Both the position numbers and the translations under genes were made by a program. A stretch of DNA of 64,000 nt. Source: an uncultured Paraglaciecola sp. GTDB taxonomy: Bacteria; Pseudomonadota; Gammaproteobacteria; Enterobacterales; Alteromonadaceae. The stretch is from contig CANMKA010000013.1 of NCBI GenBank assembly GCA_947498355.1, positions 1-64,000 on the forward strand. Reading direction: 5' to 3'. The notes beneath the pieces were generated by a model. The model searched no databases. It had not been told where the DNA came from and saw nothing but the letters and a program-made list of their open reading frames with translations. Every line of letters begins with the position of its first letter. Position 1 is the first letter of the stretch. Of the stretch, positions 1 through 10,510 are shown piece by piece.

Positions 1-50
1 GAACATTGAAGGTATCAAAAAATCGATACCCTGTGGCTAAAAAGAAAGAA

Positions 51-73
51 GCCGCTCACCTTAAGTGAACGGC
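51..73 (-). terminator. Probable terminator of cspD
   Basis: Read on the minus strand, a hairpin with arms GCCG-TCAC and GTGA-CGGC (one mismatch, TTAA-type loop) is followed by a T-rich run at 38-50. It lies about 50 bases past the cspD stop. A second small inverted repeat (103-111 with 120-128, AAGATAAAC arms) overlaps the cspD stop codon itself. Confidence 0.55.
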
Positions 74-121
74 ATTAGACATTAAGTCTGCTTTTTTATT
101 TTAAGATAAACGTTCGACGGT

Positions 122-340
122 TTATCTTTCGGGTTCACCGCTTAAGTCGATGTTTTCAGCATGCAAGCCTTTTGGACCTTGCTGGATATCATACTTAACT
201 TCTTGTCCCGCTTTTAGGGAGCGATAACCTTCCATTTGAATTGTGGAGTAATGAGCGAAAATATCCTCACCACCGTCGTCAGGCACAATGAAACCAAACC
301 CTTTTGCATTGTTGAACCACTTAACTTTGCCGATAGCCAT
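122..340 (-). CDS. cspD: Cold-shock domain protein, CspD-like
   Basis: 72-residue single cold-shock domain, an OB-fold single-stranded nucleic-acid binder. The RNP1-like motif KGFGFI is at residues 13-18 and the RNP2-like motif DIFAHY at 26-31. The family includes cold-inducible RNA chaperones and the stationary-phase replication inhibitor CspD. The CspD assignment rests on position, because cspD is divergent from clpS-clpA in E. coli and relatives as it is here. The C-terminus ends GEPER without a long tail. Start is an ATG preceded by a purine-rich stretch (aaaggaaac on the minus strand). Family assignment is certain; the exact paralogue is inferred. Confidence 0.9.
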   Translation of the reverse strand: MAIGKVKWFNNAKGFGFIVPDDGGEDIFAHYSTIQMEGYRSLKAGQEVKYDIQQGPKGLHAENIDLSGEPER

Positions 341-555
341 ACTTCTGTTTCCTTTAAATCCCTTGAACTAACGCTGTTTTACCCCCACACTAATATTAAT
401 GTGGAAGAATGAGTAACAACCTTTACCCATTATCAAAAATGTAGGTTTTTTAACCTATTTTTGTCAAGTTAAATTTGGTTTATTAAGCAGTGGTACGATT
501 TCTATCAGATCGTTGTGACCAAAATGAGCGTTATAACAGTATTTATAAAAGAAGC

Positions 556-870
556 ATGAGTATGGGCAAAAACAACACCATTGACATTGAAAAACAAGCA
601 ACGAGACAAAAAATCGCACCACCGCCTATGTATAAAGTTATGTTAAATAATGACGACTATACGCCCATGGATTTTGTGGTTGATGTATTAATTAGATTCT
701 TTAATTTAGATGGCGAAAAAGCGCAGCAAATAATGTTGACGGTTCACTATGATGGCAAAGCTGTTTGCGGGATCTATACTGCAGAAATAGCCGAGACGAA
801 AGTGATGCAAGTCAGCAGTTATGCTAAAAAGCATAATCATCCTTTGCTTTGCACAATGGAACAGGCGTGA
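556..870 (+). CDS. clpS: ATP-dependent Clp protease adaptor ClpS
   Basis: Adaptor that binds N-degron substrates (Leu, Phe, Tyr or Trp at the N-terminus) and delivers them to ClpAP. The core is intact: [17 protein letters not shown], then [21 protein letters not shown] and the C-terminal [10 protein letters not shown], all close to E. coli ClpS. The reading frame stays open back to a GTG at 490, but family length (about 104-106 aa) favours the ATG at 556 (or 562), giving 104 aa. It lies 58 bases upstream of clpA in the same direction, so the two are probably co-transcribed. Aat and Bpt, which create its substrates, are encoded just downstream of clpA. Confidence 0.95.
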   Translation: MSMGKNNTIDIEKQATRQKIAPPPMYKVMLNNDDYTPMDFVVDVLIRFFNLDGEKAQQIMLTVHYDGKAVCGIYTAEIAETKVMQVSSYAKKHNHPLLCTMEQA

Positions 871-928
871 TTTGAATCAAAGCAAATATAGGTGTTTTAT
901 TATCCAGAGGTAGTTTAAGGGGATTTAT

Positions 929-3205
929 ATGTTGAACAAAGACTTAGAGCAAACGTTAAACGACGCATTCATTTTTGCTAGAGAAAATCGACATGAATTT
1001 ATGACGGTAGAGCACTTACTTCTAGCACTTTTAGATAACGCATCTGCTCAGGAAGCACTACAAGCCTGCGGGGCAAATATAGAGTCAATTAAAAAAGAAC
1101 TCACAGATTTCGTAAAAGATACGACTCCCCTTATTTTAGATGATGATGCAAACGAACGAGAAACCCAGCCGACCTTGGGCTTTCAGAGGGTGTTGCAACG
1201 GGCAGTTTTCCATGTTCAGTCTTCGGGCAAGGAAGAAGTGACAGGTGCAAATGTATTAGTCGCTATCTTCAGTGAGCAAGAATCTCAAGCTGTTTATATT
1301 CTTAAAAAGTCAGATGTGACTAGGCTTGATGTGGTGAATTTCATCTCTCATGGTGTATCTAAAATTGACGATGAGTCTAGCGAGCATTCCGAAATTGAGT
1401 CAGAAGGAACTGAGCAAGAAGAAAGTCAATCCATGTTAGATAAATACTCGACTAATTTAAATCTGAGTGCTAAAGAAGGGAAAATTGATCCCTTGATTGG
1501 TCGAGATTCAGAAGTTGAGCGCAGTATTCAAGTGCTGTGTCGCCGCCGGAAAAACAACCCACTGCTAGTAGGCGAGGCGGGTGTAGGCAAAACCGCGATA
1601 GCTGAAGGGTTAGCTTACCGTATCGTCAATCAAGACGTCCCCGAGGTTATTGAAAACGCCACTGTTTACTCTTTAGACATGGGGGCATTATTGGCGGGCA
1701 CTAAATATCGAGGTGATTTTGAAAAGCGCCTAAAAGATATTTTGAAAGAGCTCGCAAGTGATGAAGAAGCGATACTATTTATTGACGAGATCCATACCAT
1801 AATTGGTGCAGGGGCTGCGTCTGGTGGGGTGATGGATGCGTCTAATTTGCTTAAACCTAAGTTAAGCAGCGGTGAGCTTAGGTGCATTGGTTCGACGACT
1901 TACCAAGAATACCAAGGCATATTCGAAAAAGACCGTGCTTTGGCCCGTCGTTTCCAAAAAATCGATGTAGTTGAGCCCTCGGTATCTGATACGACTAAAA
2001 TACTCATGGGCCTTAAGTCTCGCTACGAAGAGCATCATAGTGTTCGCTATACACACAAGGCAATGCGAGCCGCTGCGGAGCTCTCCGCTAAGTATATTAA
2101 TGAACGCTTTTTACCTGATAAAGCTATCGATATTATCGATGAAGCAGGGGCCAGCCAAAGGTTGATGCCTGTTTCTAAACGCAAGAAAACGATCAATGTT
2201 ACCGATATTGAGCAGATAATTTCAAAAATAGCACGCATTCCAGAAAAATCGGTTTCGGCTTCAGACAAAAAAGTATTAAAGAATTTAGACAGAGATTTGA
2301 AAATGGTGGTATTTGGTCAGGACAAGGCCATCGAAACCCTAACTGATGCAATTCGGTTATCTCGATCTGGACTTGGCAGCGAGAGCAAACCAATAGGTAA
2401 TTTCTTATTTGCTGGCCCTACTGGCGTTGGTAAAACGGAAGTGACAGCTCAGTTAGCAAAAATTATGGGAGTTGAGTTAGTCAGGTTTGACATGTCCGAA
2501 TACATGGAAAGGCACGCTGTAAGCCGACTCATTGGTGCTCCACCAGGCTATGTAGGTTTTGACCAAGGTGGTTTGCTAACAGACGCCGTTATGAAACATC
2601 CTTATTCAGTAGTACTTTTAGATGAAATTGAAAAAGCCCATTCGGATGTCTACAACATATTATTGCAAGTTATGGATCACGGCACATTGACTGACAATAA
2701 TGGTCGAAAAGTCGATTTCAGAAATGTTGTTTTAGTTATGACGACTAATGCTGGTGTTCAAGAGACTATAAGAACGTCAATTGGCTTTAAACAGCAAGAC
2801 CATAGCCATGACGCTTTGTCTGAAATCAATAAAGTCTTCACCCCTGAGTTTAGAAATAGGCTCGATTCAATTGTCTGGTTTAATCACCTAGACAAAGAGG
2901 TGATTTTGCAAGTTGTAGACAAGTTTATTATCGAATTGCAAGTTCAATTGGATAACAAAGGGGTGTCTTTGGAAGTGACCACCCAAGCTAGAGATTGGTT
3001 AGCCGAGCAAGGATACGACAAAAATATGGGCGCTCGTCCTATGTCTCGCGTTATTCAAAAGGAAATCAAAAAAGAGCTGGCTCACGAATTGCTGTTTGGC
3101 CGATTAAGCGATGGCGGTTCGGTGAAGATAGTATTGAAAAAAGGCAGCTTGAGCTTCGAAATTTTATCTCAAAGCAAAGAAAAGCCAGAAGCACTAAGCT
3201 CCTAA
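929..3205 (+). CDS. clpA: ATP-dependent Clp protease ATP-binding subunit ClpA
   Basis: 758-residue AAA+ unfoldase that partners ClpP and takes substrates from ClpS. In order: an N-terminal Clp_N domain (about 1-145), a first AAA+ module with Walker A GEAGVGKTA, a second AAA+ module with Walker A GPTGVGKTE and Walker B VVLLDEIEKAH, and a ClpB-D2-small type C-terminus. Length equals that of E. coli ClpA (758 aa). The ATG start has a good ribosome site (AAGGGGA). A strong terminator sits about 180 bases downstream at 3384. Nothing is missing or unusual. Confidence 0.98.
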   Translation: MLNKDLEQTLNDAFIFARENRHEFMTVEHLLLALLDNASAQEALQACGANIESIKKELTDFVKDTTPLILDDDANERETQPTLGFQRVLQRAVFHVQSSGKEEVTGANVLVAIFSEQESQAVYILKKSDVTRLDVVNFISHGVSKIDDESSEHSEIESEGTEQEESQSMLDKYSTNLNLSAKEGKIDPLIGRDSEVERSIQVLCRRRKNNPLLVGEAGVGKTAIAEGLAYRIVNQDVPEVIENATVYSLDMGALLAGTKYRGDFEKRLKDILKELASDEEAILFIDEIHTIIGAGAASGGVMDASNLLKPKLSSGELRCIGSTTYQEYQGIFEKDRALARRFQKIDVVEPSVSDTTKILMGLKSRYEEHHSVRYTHKAMRAAAELSAKYINERFLPDKAIDIIDEAGASQRLMPVSKRKKTINVTDIEQIISKIARIPEKSVSASDKKVLKNLDRDLKMVVFGQDKAIETLTDAIRLSRSGLGSESKPIGNFLFAGPTGVGKTEVTAQLAKIMGVELVRFDMSEYMERHAVSRLIGAPPGYVGFDQGGLLTDAVMKHPYSVVLLDEIEKAHSDVYNILLQVMDHGTLTDNNGRKVDFRNVVLVMTTNAGVQETIRTSIGFKQQDHSHDALSEINKVFTPEFRNRLDSIVWFNHLDKEVILQVVDKFIIELQVQLDNKGVSLEVTTQARDWLAEQGYDKNMGARPMSRVIQKEIKKELAHELLFGRLSDGGSVKIVLKKGSLSFEILSQSKEKPEALSS

Positions 3206-3383
3206 ACAGCCTAGCTTTGAATGAGAAGTTGGCTAACGCATTGAGTGAAGGAGCTTAATTTCTCGTCCAACCCTATGGTTAAATTAGATAACTAATGAAA
3301 TATAAATATTCGTTAGCATGATTAACCTGAATTCACGGTGTGGACTCAGGTTAGTTAGTTGAACTGCTTGGTACTTATTCCAC

Positions 3384-3415
3384 AAAAAAACCGATATAAA
3401 AATATCGGTTTTTTT
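3384..3415. terminator. Bidirectional rho-independent terminator between clpA and infA
   Basis: Near-perfect hairpin with arms AAAAAAACCGATAT and ATATCGGTTTTTTT and a four-base A loop. The A-run on one side and T-run on the other let it work on both strands. It separates convergent clpA (+) and infA (-). Confidence 0.9.
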
Positions 3416-3451
3416 GTTTTATCTACATTGAGCTAGATAAAAGACGAGTGG

Positions 3452-3670
3452 TTATCTCGCTCGGTATATAATTCGACCTTTTGTCAAATCATAAGGTGTC
3501 ATTTCAACCGTGACTTTATCGCCAGTTAAAATACGGATATAATTTTTACGCATTTTCCCGGAAATGTGAGCGGTAACAACGTGACCATTTTCTAGTTCAA
3601 CACGAAACATAGTATTTGGAAGGGTATCCAACACAGTGCCTTCCATTTCAATACAATCTTCTTTCGCCAT
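3452..3670 (-). CDS. infA: Translation initiation factor IF-1
   Basis: 72-residue OB-fold protein that binds the ribosomal A site during initiation. Nearly identical to the gammaproteobacterial IF-1 consensus ([19 protein letters not shown] at the start, then [20 protein letters not shown] and [10 protein letters not shown]). Length is exactly that of the family. It lies downstream of bpt on the same strand, as in many gammaproteobacteria, and ends against the shared terminator with clpA. Confidence 0.98.
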   Translation of the reverse strand: MAKEDCIEMEGTVLDTLPNTMFRVELENGHVVTAHISGKMRKNYIRILTGDKVTVEMTPYDLTKGRIIYRAR

Positions 3671-3752
3671 CTAATTCTGTTACCTCTATTAATAAAAAAG
3701 TCTTTAAAAATGCCGCGCAGATTTTGCCCAATATGTCAGCGTGTGTAAAGCC

Positions 3753-4451
3753 TTACCCAGCTTTTTTCGTAATTAGTTGCCATTTTTCTTCAGAAAAGCG
3801 CTCATGGGGTAAGAATTTTTGCTTATAGCTCATTTTAGGGCTGCTATCTATCTGGTAACCCAGATATAGATAATCACATCCGAGAGATTGAGAAAGCTTA
3901 ACTTGCTGTAAAATGGCATAGGTGCCTAAAGAGCGTTTATCTTCTTCGGGTTTAAAAAACGTGTACAAGGCCGAGAGGCTATCATGAAAATAATCGGTGA
4001 CAGCAATACCTATGAGTTCATTTTTATCATGAATTTCTATGAATAGGCCCTCGCCCCACGGGTTAATGATGAAGCCCGAATATTGCTCTCTACTCGCGGG
4101 GTACATAGAGCCATCAGCATGCCTTTGGTTTACATAAGATTCGTAAAGAGGATAGTACTCAGGTTTGTCTTGATTGCTGATGCTGATAGTAAGATCTTTG
4201 TTTTTGTTGAGTACTCGCTTTTGGCTCTTGGATGGACGAAACAAGTCAACGGGTATTCTTATAGATTCGCAGGCATTGCATGCAGCGCAGTGCGGCCTGT
4301 ATATTTGGGTGCCACTGCGCCTAAAACCTGCATGGATCAGCAAACCATATTTTTGATACCGATTAGCCTCTTCTGGCATTAATACAAGTAATTGTTCATT
4401 TTGGTTGTTCAGATAGCTACAAGGAAAGGGCTGGCTAAGACCAAATTTCAT
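3753..4451 (-). CDS. bpt: Aspartate/glutamate leucyltransferase (Bpt)
   Basis: Bacterial arginyltransferase homologue that transfers Leu from Leu-tRNA to proteins with N-terminal Asp or Glu, producing primary N-degrons for ClpS-ClpAP. Diagnostic motifs: PCSYL near the start, GFRRSG, YRPHCAACNACESIRIPV and the C-terminal YLYLGYQIDSSPKMSYKQKFLPHE. The frame is open back to 4487, but the ATG at 4451 overlaps the aat stop as ATGA and follows an AGGTG ribosome site, so I choose it (232 aa). That overlap indicates translational coupling with aat. Confidence 0.95.
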   Translation of the reverse strand: MKFGLSQPFPCSYLNNQNEQLLVLMPEEANRYQKYGLLIHAGFRRSGTQIYRPHCAACNACESIRIPVDLFRPSKSQKRVLNKNKDLTISISNQDKPEYYPLYESYVNQRHADGSMYPASREQYSGFIINPWGEGLFIEIHDKNELIGIAVTDYFHDSLSALYTFFKPEEDKRSLGTYAILQQVKLSQSLGCDYLYLGYQIDSSPKMSYKQKFLPHERFSEEKWQLITKKAG

Positions 4452-5161
4452 GATACACCTACTGCTGAAATGAATCTTGGATGCCATATTTTATCTGGAA
4501 AGGACGCTTGGCGTTCCTGATTTAATATGTGTAGAAAACGGTTTCGGCTGATTTCTTGGCAGCCTAAACTTTGTAAGTGAGGATTTTGCATTTGGCAGTC
4601 AATAATCTTAGCGTCTACCGATTTTAATAGCTCAATAAGTTGCCAAAAAGCAAACTTAGAGCTGTTGCTGCGAGTGTGGAACATTGACTCCCCACAGAAC
4701 ACTCTACCAACCACTACGCCGTACAACCCTCCAATCAAGGTAGAGTCATCCCAAACTTCAATAGAATGCGCTTGACCGGCTTTGTGCAGCGCTTTGTATG
4801 CATCTATCATTTGTTCGGTTATCCAGGTTCCCGAATCTGCTCTAGGTACATTTGCGCAAGCATCTATGACAGCGTCAAACTGCATATTGATTGATATTTG
4901 ATAATGTTGCTTACGAATAAATTTGCGTAAACTTTTGCTAGGCGAAAATGTGCGAATGTCGACAACCCCTCTGGGGTCGGGAGACCACCATAAAATTGGT
5001 TCGTCTTCACTAAACCATGGGAAAATACCTGACTGATAGGCGGTAAGTAGGCGCTGCACAGTTAAATCTCCACCAAAAGCTAATAAGCCATTGGGCTCAT
5101 CTAAGGCAAAGTGGTTTTCAGGAAAACTAAGGTCTGGGCCTAGTTGTGGGAGCTCTATCAT
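4448..5161 (-). CDS. aat: Leucyl/phenylalanyl-tRNA--protein transferase (Aat)
   Basis: Transfers Leu or Phe from aminoacyl-tRNA to proteins with N-terminal Lys or Arg, marking them for ClpS-ClpAP. Recognisable blocks are EPNGLLAFGGDLT, YQSGIFPWFSEDEPILWWSPDPRGV, GTWITEQMIDAY, HSIEVWDD and the GESMF block. The ATG at 5161 gives 237 aa and the same spacing to the EPNGLLA motif as E. coli Aat. An upstream in-frame TTG at 5182 is the alternative. It is coupled to bpt by a four-base overlap and follows the trxB terminator. Confidence 0.95.
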   Translation of the reverse strand: MIELPQLGPDLSFPENHFALDEPNGLLAFGGDLTVQRLLTAYQSGIFPWFSEDEPILWWSPDPRGVVDIRTFSPSKSLRKFIRKQHYQISINMQFDAVIDACANVPRADSGTWITEQMIDAYKALHKAGQAHSIEVWDDSTLIGGLYGVVVGRVFCGESMFHTRSNSSKFAFWQLIELLKSVDAKIIDCQMQNPHLQSLGCQEISRNRFLHILNQERQASFPDKIWHPRFISAVGVS

Positions 5162-5187
5162 AATTATAGATTGCGTCTTCAAAAAAT

Positions 5188-5209
5188 AAAGGCCTCGAAA
5201 GAGGCCTTT
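5188..5209 (-). terminator. Terminator of trxB
   Basis: On the minus strand AAAGGCCTC, a four-base loop and GAGGCCTTT are followed by ATTTTTT. It starts six bases after the trxB stop and sits immediately before the aat start, so aat-bpt probably has its own promoter or depends on readthrough. Confidence 0.88.
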
Positions 5210-5215
5210 TAATGT

Positions 5216-6555
<1,340 letters not shown>

Positions 6556-7002
6556 ATGGCGCAAACCATTCGCTCTATGTTAAAAGAGGGCCAGCAGTAC
6601 ATGCATATATGGCCAACTCAAGCCCAGCTAAATAGTATGTTTCCAGATTCTAAGGTAATTGCAGCAACGCGATTGTCAATAAAGGTCATGCCTGCCTTAG
6701 CTGTCTTATCATCAGCTTTATTAGTTAACATTGAGGGTCTTGCTAAACTCCCTCAAGCTATTGCCATAGCTGCATTTTTTTTATCCTTACCCTTACAAGG
6801 TTTAGTCTGGTTAGGGCATCGTTCAAGCCAGGTGTTACCTAAGTCTCTAACTGCTTGGTATTTAGATATTCATCACAAAATGCAAATACAAGGTTGTGCG
6901 TTACAAGCGCCCAAGGGCAAACCGACTTATAAAGAATTGGCGAGGCTACTCAACACAGCATTTAGTCAGCTAGACAAAGCCTTCACCCAGCGCTGGTTTT
7001 AG
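6556..7002 (+). CDS. yfbV: UPF0208 family membrane protein YfbV
   Basis: Small inner-membrane protein of the UPF0208 family. Matching features are EGQQYMHIWP near the N-terminus, RLSIKVMPALAV, the hydrophobic FFLSLPLQGLVWLGHRS and the C-terminal GKPTYKELARLLNTAFSQLDKAF. Two hydrophobic segments (about 43-62 and 69-87) are visible. In E. coli the family member has been linked to Ter-domain organisation and lies by ackA, which is not here. An in-frame ATG pair at 6541 exists, but GGAGA at 6546-6550 places the ribosome site before the ATG at 6556 (148 aa). Confidence 0.9.
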   Translation: MAQTIRSMLKEGQQYMHIWPTQAQLNSMFPDSKVIAATRLSIKVMPALAVLSSALLVNIEGLAKLPQAIAIAAFFLSLPLQGLVWLGHRSSQVLPKSLTAWYLDIHHKMQIQGCALQAPKGKPTYKELARLLNTAFSQLDKAFTQRWF

Positions 7003-7010
7003 CTCTGCCT

Positions 7011-7514
7011 TTACATAGCCCGCACTAAAATTTGTCGACACCGCTTACAGCTATACTGCTGGGTGCCTTTAACAACCTTATTGTGTCGACGAATACCCAA
7101 CTCAGTAGGGCCGCACTGGCATTGGTAAATAAAGGTTTTGCCTTTTACTTTTTCGACATTCATGTCGTGATAAGGTTTTGCTGCAACATTTAGCACCTGT
7201 GTCATTATCTGTTGCCACTCTTTGCCATGGGGTTTTACCTTACCAAACAATTGAAAGGTAATTAAGTGGCCAACCTCGTGAGCAACCACCTCATCTAAAA
7301 ACACCTGTAGATTGTCGTTTAACAATACGGGGTTAAACTTCAATTCGTTTTTTTGTAGTCTGGCAGACCCCGCAATTTTTCCTCTTTGATTGAAAAAAAT
7401 AGCAGGCATAGTGAAATCTTGTTGAAGTTTTTTCTCAGCTTTAGACAAGCAAGATTTCACTTGTTTGATGATTAGATCCTGATATGACTGGCAAACGGGT
7501 GTAGGCAAAATCAA
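7011..7514 (-). CDS. sprT: SprT family zinc metalloprotease-like protein
   Basis: 167-residue SprT-like protein. The zinc/catalytic motif HEVGH sits in EVVAHEVGHLITFQLFG, followed by the family signature PHGKEWQQIM. The C-terminal zinc ribbon has CQC and CKRC pairs around RRHNKVVKGTQQY. Length matches E. coli SprT (165 aa). The physiological role of bacterial SprT is not well defined. The start used is a TTG at 7514 without a clear ribosome site, so the N-terminus is uncertain by a few residues. It ends nine bases from the convergent yfbV. Confidence 0.88.
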   Translation of the reverse strand: MILPTPVCQSYQDLIIKQVKSCLSKAEKKLQQDFTMPAIFFNQRGKIAGSARLQKNELKFNPVLLNDNLQVFLDEVVAHEVGHLITFQLFGKVKPHGKEWQQIMTQVLNVAAKPYHDMNVEKVKGKTFIYQCQCGPTELGIRRHNKVVKGTQQYSCKRCRQILVRAM

Positions 7515-7703
7515 TACGAGTAGGTTGATGTGAGGTTATGGTAAATGAATTTTCAGAATAACCCCACACTCTGTTTGATAAAATTGATAAGGTTACGTTT
7601 TTACGTTCTTGAAAAGTAGCGGTCCTTTAGCAAATTAAACTTAAGCAGTGATTTTGTGTGGTGGTATAATCCTGAGAAAATGTATAAGTAAATAGGATCT
7701 ATT

Positions 7704-8183
7704 TTGGAACTTAGTCAGCGCCGTTCTCTTAATTTTCGTTTTTTAGCCGAGCCAACTGATGTTAATTTTGGTGGCAAGGTACATGGCGGTATCGTCATGA
7801 AATGGATGGATCAAGTGGGTTACGCGTGTGCCGCACAATGGAGTGGCAGATATTGTGTGACAGTGTCGATTGGTGGTATTCGATTTAAGCGACCTATTTT
7901 GGTTGGGCAGATGGTTAACTTACGAGCAAAAATTGTCTACACGGGCAGAACAAGTATGCACATTTATATTACTGTTTTGGCAAGTGATCCCAAGCTTAAC
8001 GCTATGGTTGAAACGGGTCATTGTATTATGGTTTTTGTTGCGAGTGACGAGGCTGGTTACCCCGTAGAGGTGCCGAGTTGGAAGCCCGAGACTGAACAAG
8101 ATTTAGCATTAGAACGTTACGCGATTCAATCCAAAGAATCTGCACAAAGCCTCGACAGCGAGTTGCAAAAAGTAACCCTATAA
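7704..8183 (+). CDS. Acyl-CoA thioesterase, hotdog fold
   Basis: 159-residue hotdog thioesterase of the YciA/BACH type, hydrolysing acyl-CoA to free acid and CoA. The characteristic block is NFGGKVHGGIVMKWMDQVGYACA, with the HGG turn and an acidic residue (D) on the hotdog helix, then VTVSIGGIRFKRPILVGQMV. Translation appears to start at a TTG with AGGA about seven bases upstream (TTG-GAA-CTT), as no ATG precedes the conserved core. It stands alone between divergent sprT and the sugar dehydrogenase. Substrate chain length cannot be read from sequence. Confidence 0.88.
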   Translation: MELSQRRSLNFRFLAEPTDVNFGGKVHGGIVMKWMDQVGYACAAQWSGRYCVTVSIGGIRFKRPILVGQMVNLRAKIVYTGRTSMHIYITVLASDPKLNAMVETGHCIMVFVASDEAGYPVEVPSWKPETEQDLALERYAIQSKESAQSLDSELQKVTL

Positions 8184-8267
8184 TTGGTATTTTGCGTACA
8201 CTAATTGGTAATTGCCACCAGAGGACAGCAATCTAAGGTGGTTTAATCATTCTAAAAAGGTACGCAA

Positions 8268-9356
8268 ATGAAACGATTGATCTGGGTAGCATTGATGTTT
8301 ATTTCTTGGGGATCGCAAGGGCTGACATTAACTCCCTTATTAGAAAACTTAGAAAAGCCAACTGATTTAGTTTTTTTACCTCAAAGTTCACATACTCTGC
8401 TTATCGCTCAAAAAAACGGATTGCTGGTTAAGGGAGACTTAGCCAGCAAAACGGTTACACCTATTTACGATTTCGATGTGCGTAGTTCCAGTGAGCTTGG
8501 TTTACTTGGTATTGCTTTGCATCCAAAGTTTGCCGATAACGGATTTGTGTTTTTTAATTACAATCCAAAATCTGGTGATACTCGCACACGAATTTCTCGT
8601 TTTACCTTATCTGAAAAAGACGGTCAGTTCCGATTAATGGATGAAAAAGTCCTACTCGAAATAGCTCAACCATATCGAAATCATAATGCAGGTCAGTTGG
8701 CGTTTGGACCAGAAGGTTACCTTTACATAGGAACGGGTGATGGCGGCTCCCGGAACGATCCTAAAGGTCATGGCCAAGACAAACACACTTTACTAGGGAA
8801 TATACTGCGTATAGATGTTGATTCATCTGCCAATCAGCCTTATTTAGTGCCATCAGACAACCCATTTGTCGGTGAAGAAGGCACGCGACCTGAGATTTGG
8901 GCATATGGATTACGTAATCCTTGGCGATTTACCTTCCAAGGTACTTACCTTATCGTGGCTGATGTGGGACAGAATGAATTCGAGGAAGTGAATTTAGTCA
9001 CCAAGGGCGGGAATTACGGGTGGAAAATCATGGAAGGTCATGTGTGTTTTAAGCATGGTGAACCTAATTGCAATAAAACTGCTTACCAAGCTCCCATGGT
9101 TACTTACGGTCGAGATCAAGGGGTATCTATTACGGGAGGGAAAGTCTATACCAGTGGGCGACTCCCTAAGTTAATTAACCGTTACTTGTATGCAGATTTT
9201 ATTACAGGCAAAATTTGGTCGGCGAGCTTTCCTAGCTTTACAGACAACCGCTTAGAGCTAGATTCCAAGTTAAATATTTCTACTTTTGGTAAAGATCACA
9301 AGGGTGAGGTGTACCTCACTGATTTTGGCGACGGCGTCTTGTATCGTGTAGATTAG
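8268..9356 (+). CDS. Exported PQQ-dependent sugar dehydrogenase (GSDH family)
   Basis: 362-residue six-bladed beta-propeller of the glucose/sorbosone dehydrogenase family (soluble aldose dehydrogenases such as E. coli YliI). A signal peptide is clear (MKRLIWVALMFISWGSQG). Family motifs: ELGLLGIALHPKF, RNHNAGQLAFGPEGYLYIGTGDGGS, LLGNILRIDVD and YGLRNPWRFTF. Two cysteines in GHVCFKHGEPNCN may form a disulfide. It would oxidise aldoses in the periplasm using PQQ; no PQQ biosynthesis gene is in the window. The ATG start follows AAAAGG. Confidence 0.9.
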   Translation: MKRLIWVALMFISWGSQGLTLTPLLENLEKPTDLVFLPQSSHTLLIAQKNGLLVKGDLASKTVTPIYDFDVRSSSELGLLGIALHPKFADNGFVFFNYNPKSGDTRTRISRFTLSEKDGQFRLMDEKVLLEIAQPYRNHNAGQLAFGPEGYLYIGTGDGGSRNDPKGHGQDKHTLLGNILRIDVDSSANQPYLVPSDNPFVGEEGTRPEIWAYGLRNPWRFTFQGTYLIVADVGQNEFEEVNLVTKGGNYGWKIMEGHVCFKHGEPNCNKTAYQAPMVTYGRDQGVSITGGKVYTSGRLPKLINRYLYADFITGKIWSASFPSFTDNRLELDSKLNISTFGKDHKGEVYLTDFGDGVLYRVD

Positions 9357-9439
9357 TCTACTCACCAGTGATTTTTCCACCCCAGTTTATTTTGCCATCA
9401 CAACGGATTTTGATAGCTAGGCTAATCAAACTTTAAGTA

Positions 9440-10411
9440 TTAACAGCGAGCAGTGATCACTGCTCGTAGGGGGGCTGGATAGCCTTCTACGGTTTTACTG
9501 ATATCATTGGGGTCTAGAAAATCCACAAGAGACTGGCCTTCCATCCATTTGGTTGCTCGCTGTTCCTCTAATGAAGTAGGGGCTAGGTCAACAACCTTGA
9601 TGTCTTTAAATCCGACCCGTGCCATCCAAAGTTTTAAAGCGGCTGTGCTCGGGATATACCAGACGTTGCGCATTTGTGCATAACGATCCACAGGCACCAG
9701 TACTTGTTGTTCGTCACCTTCAACAACCAATGTTTCAAGGATCAGTTCCCCATCTTTACGCAATTGATTTTTTAGTTGAGTCAGAAAGTCGATTGGGCTT
9801 TTACGATGATAAAGTACGCCCATTGAAAATACGGTATCAAATGCTTTTAAAGTGGGTAACTGTTCTACACCAATCGGCAGTAAATGTATGTTTGGCTGAG
9901 GGTTAAAATGCTTAACTATTTGAAATTGCATTAAAAACAGTTGTGATGGATCTGCACCCACGACTAGGTCAGCGCCTTCGCCTAACATTCTCCACATGTG
10001 ATAACCACTACCACAGCCCACATCTAACACGCGGCGGTTCTTAAGGGATTGAATATGAGGTAAGACTCTGTCCCACTTCCAATCAGAACGCCATTCGGTA
10101 TCAATATGAATGCCATGAATATCAAAAGGACCTTTGCGCCAAGGGCCGAATTGCTTTAGCAACCCTGTGATGTGCTTTTGAGTATAATCATCAATGTCTT
10201 CTGGTAAGCCTATTTTGACTTGAGATTGAATGTCTATTTGGGAAGGGGACGTATTAGGAAGTTTACCTAGTAGTTTTACCCACTTATTAAAGTCTCCATG
10301 CAGTTGCTCTTTTTGCCAAGTCGCTAACTGTTGGGGTAACACTTCAAGCCAATGGCTAAGAGGAGAGTCAGCAATAACCTTATAAAAATCGTTGAACCAA
10401 GTAACAGCCAA
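9440..10411 (-). CDS. cmoB: tRNA U34 carboxymethyltransferase CmoB
   Basis: Uses carboxy-S-adenosylmethionine made by CmoA to convert 5-hydroxyuridine-34 to 5-carboxymethoxyuridine in tRNA. 323 aa, the same as E. coli CmoB. Motifs: [27 protein letters not shown]-binding [27 protein letters not shown] and the C-terminal [17 protein letters not shown]. The start codon appears to be TTG, supported by a near-perfect AGGAGG four bases upstream. It lies downstream of cmoA in the same direction. Confidence 0.97.
   Translation of the reverse strand: MAVTWFNDFYKVIADSPLSHWLEVLPQQLATWQKEQLHGDFNKWVKLLGKLPNTSPSQIDIQSQVKIGLPEDIDDYTQKHITGLLKQFGPWRKGPFDIHGIHIDTEWRSDWKWDRVLPHIQSLKNRRVLDVGCGSGYHMWRMLGEGADLVVGADPSQLFLMQFQIVKHFNPQPNIHLLPIGVEQLPTLKAFDTVFSMGVLYHRKSPIDFLTQLKNQLRKDGELILETLVVEGDEQQVLVPVDRYAQMRNVWYIPSTAALKLWMARVGFKDIKVVDLAPTSLEEQRATKWMEGQSLVDFLDPNDISKTVEGYPAPLRAVITARC
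9447..9466. repeat. Perfect 20-bp palindrome at the 3' end of cmoB
   Basis: CGAGCAGTGA followed directly by its reverse complement TCACTGCTCG, with no loop. It encodes CmoB residues RAVITAR just before the final Cys and the stop. It could form a hairpin in cmoB mRNA or act as a protein-binding site. Since the conserved RAVITAR codons account for it, chance is possible. Confidence 0.7.
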
Positions 10412-10510
10412 GTGGCCTCCTAAAATCTCATTAAGTTAGCTAAACGCTTAGTCGCGTTAAAGTTATTTAGTCGGCGCTTCCCGCCAAGTTAGGTCCGTTA
10501 AATATCAAGA

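Noticed and set aside
1..30. GGTATC/GATACC inverted repeat at the left edge as a terminator
   Set aside because: Short six-base stem with a long A-rich loop and the neighbouring gene out of the window; cannot be assigned.
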